Origin: Darksidea phi
Lineage: Eukaryota > Ascomycota > Dothideomycetes > Pleosporales > Lentitheciaceae
Assembly: GCA_030770425.1 (NCBI GenBank)
Contig: JASJFT010000135.1
Location: 59,775-123,774 of the forward strand
DNA: 64,000 nucleotides
Direction of reading: 5' to 3'
The notes under the pieces are model-generated. The model was not told the origin of the DNA, did no database searches, and saw nothing but the letters and a program-made list of their open reading frames with translations. The translations under genes were made by a program, and so were the position numbers. Shown in pieces: positions 19,738-34,238 of the stretch; positions within the stretch are counted from its first letter, which is position 1; each line of letters opens with the position of its first letter.

Positions 19738-22700
19738 CTATCTCCTCTCTCTAAACCTTCGGCTCGGAGATTATTCTAGATTTAGTATTCGGCTATATTA
19801 GTATTAGTTTAGAATCTTCTTAAGTTATACCTTTCTTTCTCTATAGTTTCTCGTAAAACTAAAAAATATCTTATATTTACTAACTATATTAGTTATAATA
19901 GTTCTAAAATATTTTCTTATCCTTAGTATAGTAGGTTAGAGGTATCCTATATTATCTCTTCTAGTAAAAGTAAATATTACGAGGCCTATATTCGCGTAAA
20001 CGTATAAAATTCTTATCAGTCTTCTAGGGTTTCTATAGCTAAGTATCTATTTTTAACTATAACTTATATATATAGGCTTATATATATTAGGGCGATTCGT
20101 TAACTATTTATAAGAGAAACTTTAAGCTTAGTTATAGGCGGCTAAAGAATATCGTAAGAAACTACTTCGTCGTATAACTAAATTTAGTTAAAAGTTATCT
20201 AATACGTAGATAAAGGTTTAGTATTTAAAAAAATAGAAAGAGTTTCTTAATAAGAGGGTAGTTAGGTAGTCTTGTACTCTTAAGGCCGAACTTAATACTA
20301 AGGAGACGGAGCTTCGGTAACTAGGGTAGTAGGAGGATCTAGAGATCTCTTTAGTCGTACTAAACGTTAATTATAACGTCGTAGATAATATTACTCCTTT
20401 TAATTTATTAAACGCCTCTTATTATATAAGGGGTAGTACTAGTCTTCTTAACTTATTATAAGGTAAACTTACCTTATCTTTAGATTTTCTTTAGGATTAC
20501 GGTTTTAGTACTCCGTAAGCTTCTTAGGATAATTAAGATTATCTTTAGGTTCCTAGATTCGTTTCTATAGTTTTCTATTTTTATCTATACCTTACTATTA
20601 AATTAGGTAATAGTTTTTTCCGTTTCTAATATTATTATCTAGGATTTCCTCTACTTTCTATTCTTTATTATCTTTACTATATATATCTACTTCGTATACT
20701 ACTAGTTTAATATCCTATAGTACTTTTTTTAGTAAGCTAATATAGAATATAGAATAGATTTTTATTTATAGGGGTAGTCTTAGTTAGTAGTTTACGGGTA
20801 AGATTTATTTTTTAATCTTATAGGGTCCGATCTTAGTATAGTCTAGTTTACTATTAGGTTACTTACTTTTAATATTTTTTTTATAGTAATTATACCTTTT
20901 CTTCCTCTTTAAAAGTAGGTATTTCTTTTCGTTTCCTATTATAGTACTTACTTATTTTATTTTAAAGAAATTCTACGTCTTTCTTAAGCTATTAGTATAT
21001 TTATAGAATAATTTTTACTATTTCTTCTCTATTCTAGTTATAAGATTAAAGTTACTTAGGTTCTTTATATATTCCTAGTTCGATTTTATAGTTTATAAAG
21101 AAGAATATTATCTTCGTTACGCTATATTATAAACTATTATACGTAAATTATACTATAGGTAGAAGTATAACCTAATTATTCTAATAATAGTTTAGATAGT
21201 ATCTAAGATATTATTTTATTATTTAATTTATTCGTTCTATTAGTCTATCTATTTACGAATAATATATAGTTAATATATTATACTTTATTTCTAGTTTAGT
21301 TATAAGGGTTTACTAAAACTTTACTATAAATTTAATATCTTTATCTAAAATAATCTTATCTAGTATTCTATACTTACTAAATATATATCTTAGTAGGATA
21401 TAGGTAAGTTATTCTACGGTATTTCCTTTATTTATATACGGGATAAAGTAAGTATACTTTATAAACTTATCTACTACTACTAGTATAGTATTATAGGATA
21501 TTCCTATCGTTAGTTCCTTAGAACGTAGTAACTATATAATAAAGTCTATAGTTATAATCTTCTATAGTCCTTCTATATTTTCTATTAGTTATAGTATTCC
21601 GTAGGGTATATATCTAGCGTATTTATTATAGTAATAATCTATATATTCTAAAAGTACTTAAATAACTAACTATCTTATATATAGAAAATAGTATATCCTT
21701 ATTAGTTATTTAAGAGTCTTTTCTACTCCCTAGTATTTATATACTAGTACCTCGTAATATTATCTAATAAATTCTTTTTATATTACCTTAGGTACGTAGG
21801 CTTTTTAGAATATATAGATAATTCTATTCTTTTCTTAGATTACTTCTTAAATTTCGTTTTATTCGTTTATTACTTTCGTAGTAGCTATATAGATCTATTA
21901 CGTCTAGTTATTTCCTTCTAGTTTAAGTATTATTTCTTATATTTCTACTAATTTTAGGCGATTATAAGTAATCGTTTTATTTAGCTATAGCTTAAGAATG
22001 GCCGTACTAGGCTTCTCCGTTCCCTAGTAATTAGGTCTTCTACTAAGCGCGTCTACTCGTTTATTTTCTAATTCTTTAGTATATACGATCTTAATATTAT
22101 AAGTCGCGAGGGTTTATACCTATTATATTTATTTTCCGATTAGAGATTTATTTATTAAGAATTCTATTAGATTCTTATAGTTTATATAGATTATAATAGG
22201 ATATTTAGATCCCTATAAATTAGATCTCTATTTCTTTAAAGCTTTAATAATTACTAATAACTCCTTATTATAAATATTATAGTTAAGTTTAGCTATTAAT
22301 ATCTTTTATAAGAAGTAGTATACTAGTTTAAAATTATCTTTATCGTCTTTTTATAGTAATACTACTTCTATTATATAGTTTAATATATCTATTTCGATAA
22401 TTAAGGGTTCTTTAGGGTTATATATCTTAATTATAGGTTCTTTAGTAAATTATTCTTTAATCTTCTTAAAAGTTTATTAGTACTCTTCCTTCTATTTAAA
22501 GGGTTAATCTTTTCTCGTAAGTTATATAAGTAGTACCGTCATCGTACTCTATTATAATATTAGTTTTCGATAGAAGTTATAGAATCCTAGGAACGATTAT
22601 AGCTCCTTAAGATTCTTAGACGTAGGCTATTCCTTAACCTTTTTAATTTATTATAGGTCTACTTTAATTTCTCCTAGTCTAATAATAAATCCTAGAAACT

Positions 22701-25700
22701 TTATTTCCTATATATAGAATTTATATTTTTATAGGTAAAGGTATAGTTATACTTCTTTAAGTACTTATAGAACTTTCTTTATATATTCTTTATATTCTTT
22801 TTTAGTTTTAGAATAGATTAGGATATTATTAAGGTATACTATTATAAACTAATTAAGGTAGTTTTATAAAATATTATTAATTCGTTCTTAGAATATCGCG
22901 GGTATATTAGTAAGTTTAAAAGGTATTACTTAGTACTTATATAGTCCTTTCTTAGTCCTAAAAGCTATTTTTTATTCTTTACCTTTTTTAATTCTAATTT
23001 AGTAATATATATTTCGAATATCTAGTTATATAAACTATTTAACTTTTTTTAGTTAATTTTATATTTCTAATATTAAAGGTAAAGGGTATTAGTTCTTAAT
23101 CGTAATATTATTAAGTATTTAATAATTAATATATAGTCGTAATTCCGTAGTACCCTTTTTAGGTATAAAGAGAACCGGGTATTCTATAAATAAATTTAAA
23201 TATTAAATATATCTTTTTATAAGGTTTTCCTTAAGGTATTTTATTATAATCTTTTCCTCTTCTTTAGTTAACTTGTAGATTAGTTTAAATCCTAGAGTTT
23301 TTCTTTCTTATAGTAGGATTACGTAGTCCTAGGGCTAATACTAGGATAGACTTTTCTTTAGTTTCGTAAATAATTCTTCCTATTTTTTATATTATTCTAG
23401 AATATTATTACTTTCTTCTTAAGTTACTCCTAGATTCTATCGTAGAAATAATACTTATTAGCTTATCTATTAAATCTAAGAATTAGCTTCTTATAGCTAT
23501 AGTATTCCTAGAATTATATCCTAGTTATCTAATATCTTAATTATATTAAGTATTTTATTTTCTTTTTCCTATCCTTATAGGCTAAGTTTACCTTTAGTTT
23601 CGTATATTATAGGTTTATTAAAGGGTTCTCCTTTAATAATATATACGACGCTAGGGTATTATTTCTTCTACTAGAGAATCTTCTTTTATTAGATAAAGTT
23701 CTTATTAATAAAGTTTCGAGTAGCTCTACTATTAATTAAAGTAATAATTTTCTTTCCTTAGTAGGTTCTATAGAGGTAGATATAATCCTATCCTTTAGTT
23801 CCTTAAATTCTTATCTTCTTTAGTTAATATTTCGTATTAATCTTAGTCTAAATATACTTTAGATATTTATTTTCTAAGTATTCGTACTATAGTCTTCCTA
23901 AGATATAATTTAATAGTAGAAGTAGTTCTAGTATAATTCTAATATATTCCTTTTATCGTTAATTCTTAAATTATTACTATTTATATACTACTTCTAGTAT
24001 AACTACTTAGGTAATCCTCTTATTATAATCCTTTATTAGGTAGTAGTTATTTTTTCGTTTTACTCCCTTATAGAGTTAATATTCTTTTTATATATATAAG
24101 ATCTATATAATCTTAAAGTATACTAGGTATCTTATTTTATATTATAAGTCGTCCTTTAGATTAATTTTATATCTCTAATTATTATATTTTATAAAGGTTA
24201 TTCTTACGGGAATCTATTATTTAATTACCGTATACTATAGTTATTCTTTATTAACTATTTTTATAATATACCGTATCTTTTTCTAGGTTTTTTAATTAGA
24301 TATAAGGTTTATAATAATAAAGTTCTATTTAACCTATTATTTAAAGTCTTTAAATAGTCGATATATTAGATAAGATCTAGACTATTCCTCGTAGATTTCT
24401 TATATTATTATAAGTATTATAGTTTTCTTTATAAACTATAAGGCTCGAGTATAAGTTATATTAAGTTCTAGTATTAGTTCTATTTTTTTCTTAGAGGGTC
24501 GAATTATCTATAGGTATCTAGCGTTCTTATATATTATAACTAGGTTTTCGTCTTCTAGTTTTAAGAACTTATTATTATTATTAATTATTTATAATAGTAT
24601 ATCTAAGGTATTATTAAAGTCTTTCTACTTTATAAATAAGCCTTTCTTAAGTATTTCTTCTTATACTTTTAGTAAGAACGAAACTTTTCTTTAAGACTCC
24701 TAAGTCGTAGCTACCTACTATTTCTATAGCTAATAGCTAGTATTTAACTTAGCTTCGTAGTACGTCTTATACTAGTTATATATATAAGTTATCTAATATA
24801 TAGTATTATATTCTTATATTATAGCTACTCTATTCCTTTTACCCTACTAAGTATATTAGGGTTTTTTCTTTCTTAGGCCTAACCTATAATCTTTTACTAA
24901 GTATCCCTACTTTTTATATTTAAAGTATACTTATTTTTTATAAAATTCTTATTTCTTAAAGTTTTATCTCCCCTTCTTAGATTCTAAACTAGCCCCTAGG
25001 ACTATTACTTCTAGTCTATAGTATTTTTCTTCCTTCTTCTTTTTATAGAATTCGACCTTTTCTTTTCTTTCTAGGTTCTAGAGATAGAGGTTATCGTCGA
25101 TCTTAATAACTTATTTAATTAGTCCTCTTATAGTCTAGGGTCGTTTTATTTAAATTATTTTATAATAAATATAGTCTTTTAGTCCTTCGTAATATCGTAA
25201 TATAAGGGCTACCTCTTCCTATTAGATCTTTATAGTAAGTTATTTAAACTTAGATATATAGGTTATAGTAGATTTTATTTATCTAAAATATATAATTTTT
25301 TATTTTATTAGTCTTTTTAAATCGATATTTTTAAAAGTAATATATAATTTATTTTTAAAGTACTTATAACTCGAGAAGATAGCCTTCGTTTTATTACTTT
25401 ATTAGGCTTTAGATAGTTATAGTTATTTATTTAAATATATCTTAAACTAAGTAATAACTTTCCCTATAAACTAAGCTACTACGAACGATACTTTATTACT
25501 TTTAGTAAATAATTTTATTCTATTAAGGTTAAGGTAGATTATTATATTAGCTAAAAATCCTCTAAACTTTAACCTTATTCTATTAAACTTCTTTAGTTCT
25601 CTAAACTTTAATAGTTTACTTATATATCTCTAAAGTTAGGTAGTTAACTCCGTAAGCTAGACTTTTAACGTATCTTCTCTCTTCTTAAACGTATACTAAT

Positions 25701-25875
25701 TCTTAATAACTCTTTTAAAATTTTTTATAATTATATTACCTTCTAGGGAACTAAATTCCTAATAGCTTCCTACTTCTAAGGGTTCGTCTTAAGTTAGTAG
25801 CTATACCACTCCGCTTTATCGAGTTTCTTCTTCTACTATTATAGTTAGTTATTCCTACCTACTAGATAGTTAAGG

Positions 25876-26338
25876 TATTAAATAGGGTCTAGGTCTAATA
25901 GGTTATTTAGCCTTGTTTAGGGTTTATACTTAAGATAGAAACGAAGGAGTAAAAATAAGTAGATAATAGTTTAATTATATTAATAGGCTAGGATTAATTT
26001 AGATTTAAATTAACTATAAGAGAAAAGACTATCTAGGAGATTCGTAGTTATTATATATTAATTTAGTTTCCTTAGATTTATAGCTTTATACCTATAGATC
26101 TACTAAGCTATAGCTCTATAGCTCTATTCTAATAGATCTACTAAGCTATTACGTAACCCTTAGATCTATCCTTACTAAGATATAGATCTATTACGTAACT
26201 TCCTAGTAAAGTTATCTATACTAATTATTATTTATACTATAGTCGTAGTCGTTATATTCTATATTAGAGCTAGTAATAGGTTTAATCTTAGGTAGCTCTT
26301 CTTACTACTATTTCGTAGTATATATTTAGTTCGTAATA
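25876..26338 (-). repeat. A1 5' LTR
   Basis: 463 bp partner of 19275-19737, followed outward by the GAATA target copy. On the element's sense strand the sequence just inside it reads CCTTAACTATC, where a tRNA-primed element would show TGG. Confidence 0.88.
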
Positions 26339-29300
26339 GAATAGATAGAGATTACTTAGTTTACTTTTTCTAGTCTATTTATATTATTATAGTAACCCTT
26401 ACTATATAAGTCTACTAACTTTTCTACTTTTTTAGATAGTTAGAAGTCTCTACCTCTAGATATCTTTAGTAATATTACTTAACTAAGTTCTAGTAACCCT
26501 ATAGATTCTTAATTAGTTCCTATATATTTTAACTAGTAGACTATTCTACCTATTTAACTAAATACTTCTATTAATATCTAAACTTTTATAGTCTCTAGAT
26601 TTTCTTAATCTTATATTTCTTATCTTTAAGTTTAATATTAATAGCTACTTTAGTATCTTCTAGTACTAGTTCTAATAATAATATATAGAATACTAGGTAT
26701 ATTCTTATATCTTTAGCTAGCTTTAGTCTATAATTAATTAGTTCTATTTTTTCTTTAATCTTAAATAGTTTAATTCGTAAATTATCTAATTTATTATATA
26801 GTCGTTTAATTTTTAAATTTCGTTATAAAAGGAAAACTTTATCCTCTCTTTTAAGAGTCGGTTCCTTAAGTCTTTTTTTATTTATTATTTTAACTATTAT
26901 AAGATTCCTATATATTATCTACGTACTAAGTTCTTTATATAGTTCTTATATTAAATAGACTTTTTCTTCTACCCCTATAGATATACTTTTAATATCTTTT
27001 AAATCTTTATAAGTTATTAGCTTGTATTTATAATTTATATAATATAGTAAGTATCTAGTTATTATAGACTTCTTACTATTATATACTAATTATACTATAA
27101 GTAATAACTTAATCTAATTATTTTATAACTTATTAATATAGAATCTTAGATACTCCTTTAGAGTTTAGTTCGTTTATTCTATTTATCTATCTATTTATAG
27201 ATAAAAGCTAGTTAATAACTTTCTTTCTATTTCTAGTTTTATAAGTAGTATACTCTAAAACTTTAAAGTAAATAGTTTATCTCTATTTATAAGGATTTAT
27301 TCTAGTAATCTATAATTAGTAATAAATATTCTCTTAACCTTATAAGCTATCCTTTCTATTATAATTACTTTATTTATTAAGATAAAGTATATTACCTTAG
27401 TTAATTAGTCTATAATTATTATAATTATATTATATAATCTTTTTAATTCTAATTTTAATAATAGTAGTAGCTTTATTATAAAGTCTATTATAATATAAGT
27501 CTATAGCTATATAGGTAGTACTAGTAATTAGAGTAATCTATAGAACTTATATCTCTTAGATTTATTCTTAAAATATTCTAAATAGTCGTCTATTACTTTT
27601 TAAACTTCCTCTTTTATATTAGTAAGTAGGTATTCTCTATTTATATATCTAACTATTTTATTAATTTCTAAATATTCTATTATTTTACTCTTATAAATTT
27701 CTTATATTAAGTCTCCCTTAAGATTTAATAATATATAAGGTCTTATTTTTAAGTTATTTATTAAAATAGAGTATTCTTTCTTATTAAAATATATATTATC
27801 TCCTTCTAATATTCTATTAGTACTTTTAATAATTTCTTAAATCTTACTCCTTTATTTTTTCTTAATATTTACTATTACTATAATCTTAGTTAATCTCGTA
27901 TAGTTATATATAAGAGTTCTATTAGATTCTTTTTATAGAACTAATTTATATATAATAGGTTTATTAATACCTTAAAGGTCTAATCTTCTACTAAAAGTAT
28001 CTACTACTTTATTTAGTATTCTTAGTTAATAACTTATCTTAAAGTTATAGTCCGTTAGTAATTCTAACTATTAGAATTATTATTAATTAAGTTTCTTTAT
28101 AGTTATAAAACTTATAAGATTCTAGTAGTCTATAATAACCTTAATCTTATACTTAACTCCTATAAGCTATAGTCTTTATTATTTAAATATTAATATAATA
28201 GTATTAAGTTCCTTATTATAAATATTATAATTTATCTCTTTCTTACTAAACTTATATAAATAATAGAATATTAGTCTCTATTTTCTATTCTCCTCTTACT
28301 AGATAAGTATTACTCCTAATACATAATCTAATATATCCGTCTCTACTCTAAGAGGTCTTATTAGGTTATATATCTATAATATAAATATTAATATAAATAG
28401 ATTCTTAAGCTTATTAAAAACTTTTTATTATTTTTAATTTTACTAAAATTTCTTTTCCTTCTTAGTTACTTTCGTAAGTAGAGATATAGTCTTTAAATAA
28501 TCTCTAATAAACTTTTAGTAAAAGTTAGTAAATCTTAGAAAGGATTATATATTCTTAATTAATATTAGAATTAGCTATTTTCTTATAGTCTATACTTTCT
28601 TAAGGTCTATAGATACTTCTTCTTATAAAATAATAAAATTTAGATATTTAATCTTTATTTTATAGAATTTATATTTATTTAGATAAAATAGTAATCTATT
28701 TTATTATAGCTTTTATAGTACTTTCTTTATATATTCTTTATATTCTTTTAGCGTTCCTTTATTATATATAAGAATATTATTTAAATATACTATATAGAAT
28801 ACGTCTAAGTATTCGTTTAATATCCTATTAATAACTAACTAAAATATTATTAGTATATTTATTAGTTTAAATAGTATAACTTTATACTTATAAAGTTTAT
28901 ATTAGATCTTAAATACTATATACTTCTTATACTCTTTTACTATTTAAATTCTATAAAATCCTTTTTAGATATTGAATTTCGTAATCTACTTAACTTCTTA
29001 GAGCTAGTTTATAAGTTCTTTAATTAGTAGTAATAAATATCTATTTTTCTTTATAATATTATTTAAATATCTATAGTCTATATAAAGTTATAACTTTTTA
29101 TTCTTTTTTAGGATAAATAGAACTAGTAATACTATAAAGCTTTAACTTTCCCTAATATATCCTCTTTTTAAGTTCTTTATTAAGTATTCTTTTAATTCTT
29201 TCTATTAATCTACTATTAATAAGTATATAGGTCTAGGCTTAAGCTTTATACTTTATTTTAAATATATCTTATAATTCTATTTCTAATACTTTAATAAATT

Positions 29301-32199
29301 AGTTTCTAGATATTTTTTAAATAGCTCTTAGAACTCCTCGTAGTCTTAAGATATTATTAGCTATAATCCTTTCTATATAGTCGCGACTCTCTATACTATA
29401 ATAATATTAACTCTTTATAAATTCTTCTTATAGATTCTTATAATCTTATAAGGTAAAATTAAGTCTATCCTCTCTTTTTAAGGTATATACTAGATCTTAT
29501 AACTAGATTTATCTAATCTTCTAATTTCTATAACTTAAGCTATCTACTTATAGTCTAGTACTTTATATAGCTTTTAATCTATTTATAGATTATATATTAC
29601 TAGTTAATTATAACTAATAATTATATTAATATCTCTAATTTCTATAATATTAAATCTATAATAATCTTTAATATTTTCTACTTTTAAGGTTACTTTTTAT
29701 ATTTTAAGGTAAATTATACCTTCTTTATATTTTATAGATAATCTATCTTTAAGATCTACTTATATAGATTTTTCTTTAATTTAATAAGAAATTCTATACT
29801 TCTTTATTAATCTTAATAATAGAAGTATAAACTTAGCTTTACTATTTATAATAACTTAGACTTTCTATCTATAAATCTATATATCTATCTCTAATCTAGC
29901 TAATTATTAGATACCCTCTTATATAATTTATAAAGTTATCTTTTAAATACTCTTATTAGTACGACTCTAATATAGTTAATAATAATTTAGTTTTTTAATT
30001 TATTATTATAGAGGTTTTATTCTTTAAAGGTATTCTTTAGTTCTTAAGGTTTTTATTAGAAGGGTAACTTACCTAATTATTTTAACTTTAGATCTTCTTC
30101 TTTCCTAATCCTATAAAGTATTTTTTAATTTAGTATCTATTATAGTTCTATTTTTAAATCTTTATCTAGTAATAGTATATCCTAATTAATAAACTTTATA
30201 TTTACTTTATTATTCTAGACGTTATAGTATCCCTACTATATACCTAGGGCTCTTAGCTATTTACTAATCTCTAGATTTTTAAAACTATCTCTATTCTATA
30301 TTAGATAACTATATTACTTATATTATTCTATAAGGTATTTTCTTCTCTTAAGATTCTAGTAGAAGATATTCTCTTTTCTTCTAATTACGAGTTCTCTTTA
30401 TACTAGATATAGAATATATATTCTTTTATAGTATATCTAGTATAAGACTTTATAGCTAGGTTCCTTATATATAATCCTATAGTTAATATCTTACTTATAG
30501 TTCTTAGTATCTACCCTAGTTAATCTATATAGCTATCGCCCTATAGTATACTTTATTAAAAAGTACTTTTTATATTTATTATTATAATAGCTATTCTATT
30601 CTAGTTATTCTTAGTCTTTATATTCTTTAACCTAGTTATTATAATTATAGAGATAGTATTTTACTATTAGATATTCCTTATTCTAAAGGTATATATATAG
30701 ATAATTTTTAGGAAGTATTATAACTTTCTTCTTTTATCGTATATAATACTTATATTCCCCTATATATTATATAAATAATAGATTTTTATAGTCTAAACTA
30801 TCTTAATTCTACGTTATTCTATAGCCTTCTAGTTCTTAGAGTTTTAAGATCTAGTCTATTATCTATTAGCCTCGATCGCTAGTAATATATACTAGCTCTA
30901 TTTCTCTAGTATAGTACTTTATAATATATTAACTAGTTCTATATATCTAATATTTATTATATACTAATTATTAGAAAATATCTTCTATAGCTATTTTCTT
31001 TAGCTTTAAGAGTATTAATTCTCCTATTTCGAGCTTTAAATCTTCTTATTATTAAGAAACTTTCTTAATCTTATTCTATCTACTAGCGTCGTACTATATT
31101 TTAGGTATTAAGTTAGATTTAATTTTCTTTTTCTTATTATACTTAATTATATTTATATATCTAGTATTATTCTAGCTTTCTATATTTTTCTTTTTATTAC
31201 TATATTCTTTAGTAAAGTATCTCTATATACTATAATATAGATACGCTCTTTTATTTTAATATTATTTTATTTTATCTACTAGAACTTTTTATAACTTCTT
31301 ATCTTACTTATACTTTTTATTCTTTAAATATTTCTTCTTCTAGACTATACTAATATCTATTTTATTATAATTCTTATAGAATCCGTACTTTTAAGCTATT
31401 TATTCTTTTCTATAGACTTTTACTAATTTTATAGTATCTTATTTCTTAAGTACTTATTCGTATAGCTAATTATCGATATAGATTACTATTTTAATTAGTT
31501 CTATTAGGTTATCTAATCTTTTAAATTAGACTAACTCGTCTTTAATTAGCTTCTTAAGTTTATTATAGTATATAACTATAAGAGGTATATTATTCTACTT
31601 AATCTTATATTATAGTTATTTAAATTTAGTAGTATATATACTTACTAATTTAATCTACCTTAGTCTTTAAATCTAGTATTTAACCTATTAAATCTTATTA
31701 ATATCTTTAAAGACTATATATATTTATTTCTTAAATAAATTTTAATCTTTAAATACTACTTTTATTTTATTATATTACTTTAATAAGGAATCTTTATTAG
31801 TTATATAATTATTAATTAGGGGCTATATCTATATAGCTACTTTACCTATTATATATATATCTATAGTAAGAATCTTATTCTAGTTATTAATAAACGTAAT
31901 AGAGTTAAACTAATAGTATAGATTTAATTATATAAGAAATAGTTTTAAGCCTTTCTTTCTACTATTATATTTCTCTAGTATTAGGATCTTTAACTTCGTT
32001 CTAAGTCCTATTTATACCTATTATAGTAATTTTTATAGTAATATTATAGTCTACTATAACTTAACTATCTAAGCTACTTATTACTAAATTAAAACTATTA
32101 AATTTATTATTAAAGCCTTAGTTATACTCTTTCTAGAGGTATTATATAAGCTAGATAAAGTTACTATATTAATATAATCTTAGTTTAGAGTAGTTAATA

Positions 32200-32632
32200 T
32201 ATTATATATTATATATACCTTTATATAGAATCTAGATTAAAACTAATAAAATATTTATTATATTATTAGTTTCTAATAGGTTAAAATTAAGTTAATAAAT
32301 TCTATTACTAGAATAATTACTTAGGAAAGATTTAATCTTATTTATAAGTATTAGGTAAAGAACTAAAGATTAACTATAAAGAATTAAGATAAAAATCTAA
32401 AAGATCCTCTACTCTCTTATATCTATTCTACTTTACCTTACTCTACTTACTCTATTTACTAAGATATAAATTAAGTAGATTATTATTAATTATACTCTAT
32501 TTACTCTATTTACTAAGATATAGATTAAATAGATTATTATTATATAATATTAGATTACTAACTAAGTCTTTATCTTAGCTTTCGTTCTCTTTAGAATATC
32601 TCGTATCCTATAGCTTATGTAGGGTTATAATA
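32200..32632 (-). repeat. LTR of B1 (5' LTR)
   Basis: 433 bp, partner of 18204-18636; same internal duplication. Confidence 0.85.
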
Positions 32633-32764
32633 CTAGGAAATAGTATATAGAAAGATTATACTTAAAGAAGCTACCTATAATAATTATATATAGAATAATT
32701 TATTATAAAATTAAAATCCTATATTTATACTTTTATTATAATAAGATAAGAAGATATAAAGGTA
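32633..32764. other. Spacer between B1 and inverted B4
   Basis: 132 bp of RIPed DNA between two family B LTRs in opposite orientation. Nothing recognisable. Confidence 0.5.
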
Positions 32765-33765
32765 TATTATAACCCTACGCGAACTATAGAATATAGAGTA
32801 TTCTAAGAAGGTTAAAAGCTAAAATAAGAGCTTAGTTAGTAATCTAATATTATATAATAATAATCTACTTAATCTATATCTTAGTAAATAGAGTAAATAG
32901 AGTATAATTAATAATAATCTACTTAATCTATATCTTAGCGAATAGAGTAAGTAGAGTAAGATAGAAAAAGATAAGTATAAAAGAATAAAAAATCTCTTAG
33001 ACTTTCTATTTTAATTCCTTATAGTTAATTCTCTTTAGTTTATCTAATACTTACGAATAAGATTAGATCTTTTCCTAAGTAGATTCTAGTAATAGAATTT
33101 ATTAACTTAATCTTAATCTATTAAAATCTAATAGTATAATAAATATACTATTAGTTCTAATCTAAATCCTATATTAAAGTATATATAATATATAATATAT
33201 TAACTATCTTAAATCTAGGTTACGTTAAATATAACGACTTTATCTAGCTTATATAATACTTTAGAAGAAAGTATAATAGAAGTTTCGATAATAGATCTAG
33301 TTACTCTTATTTAGTAATAAGTAGCTTAAATAGTAGAGATATAATAGGCTATAGTATCGCTATAAGAAGCGCTATAATAGATAAGAATAGGGCTTAGTAA
33401 GAAGATAAAAGTTAAAATACCTAAAAGATATAATAATAATAAGAAAGGCTTAAAGTTATTCCTTATATAAATAGACCTATACTATTAGTTTAACTCTACT
33501 ATATTTATTAATAATTAGGATAAAATTCTTATAATAGATATATATATAATAGAGAAGGTAGTAATATAGATATAACTCTTAGTCGACGATTATATAGCTA
33601 ATAAAGAAACTTCGAATAAGTAATATAATAAAATAAAAGTAGTATTTATAAACTAGGACTTTTTTAAGAAATAAATATATATAATCTTTAAAGATATTAA
33701 TAAGATCTAGTAAGTAGAGTATAAGATTTAGAGGCTAAAATAGATAAAGTTAATATAGTATATAG
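32765..33765 (+). mobile_element. Family B copy B4, 5' part (plus strand)
   Basis: A family B LTR in the opposite orientation (32765-33197) is followed by the 5' internal region up to about 33765, matching the reverse complement of B1 from about 32190 down to 31640. The match then stops and resumes at about 56186, so about 22 kb of later insertions split this copy. The join point is set to within about 20 bp only. Confidence 0.75.
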
Positions 33766-33786
33766 GTATATTAGAGATAGGGTAGT

Positions 33787-34238
33787 TATTAAACGGGGTC
33801 CGGGCCCGATAGGTTGTTTAACCTCGTTTAGGGTTTATACTTAAGATAGGAAAGAAGGAGTAGGAACAAGTAGGTAATAGTTTAATTACGTTAATAGATA
33901 AGGATCAATCTAGATTCGAATTAACTATATAGAAGAAAGATTATCTAGGAGATTCGTAGCTATTATATATTAATTTGGTTTTCTTAAATCTATAAGATCT
34001 ATAGCTCTATACCTCTATAGATCCGCTAATCTATAGATCTATAGATCTATAGGATCTATATTTATTAAGATATATAGATCTATAGATCTATTACGTAACT
34101 TCCTAGTAAAGCCGTCCGTACTAATTATCGTTTATACTATAGTCGTAATCGTCGTATTCCGTATTAGAGCTAGTAATAGGTTTAATCTTAGGTAGCTCTT
34201 CTTACTATTATTCTATAGCGTATATTTAGTTCGTAATA
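33787..34238 (-). repeat. A2 3' LTR
   Basis: 452 bp, partner of 40376-40827; homologous to the A1 LTR with a short length difference. Confidence 0.88.

Larger units (their letters stand above)
19275..26338 (-). mobile_element. Family A LTR retrotransposon, copy A1, 7064 bp
   Basis: LTRs of 463 bp at 19275-19737 and 25876-26338; the 5 bp target duplication GAATA flanks it at 19270-19274 and 26339-26343. The element is on the minus strand. A purine-rich tract (plus-strand CTATCTCCTCTCTCT) adjoins the 3' LTR at 19738. The gag CCHC knuckle is readable in RIPed form at 24883-24924 (FKYKK, stop, GYLVKDYR, the Cys and His positions turned to Tyr). The reverse transcriptase motif lies at about 22804-22848 (VYLNNILIYSK, from YLDD). 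The gag-then-RT order is retroviral-like; Ty3/Gypsy is favoured from the YLDDILIYSK form. Inserted into B1. Confidence 0.92.
18204..32632 (-). mobile_element. Family B LTR retrotransposon, copy B1 (interrupted by A1)
   Basis: The 433 bp LTRs lie at 18204-18636 and 32200-32632, ending in RIPed TG...CA (TATTATA...TAATA). The internal part is split by element A1 (19275-26338). Subtracting A1 and one target duplication leaves 7360 bp, matching copy B2. Orientation is minus: a purine-rich tract (as CTTACTTTTCTC on plus) adjoins the low-coordinate LTR, and the RT relic near 28750-28800 reads VYLNNILIY on the minus strand, from YLDD by G-to-A change. The flanking 5-mers do not match, so the original target duplication is unresolved. 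Confidence 0.85.
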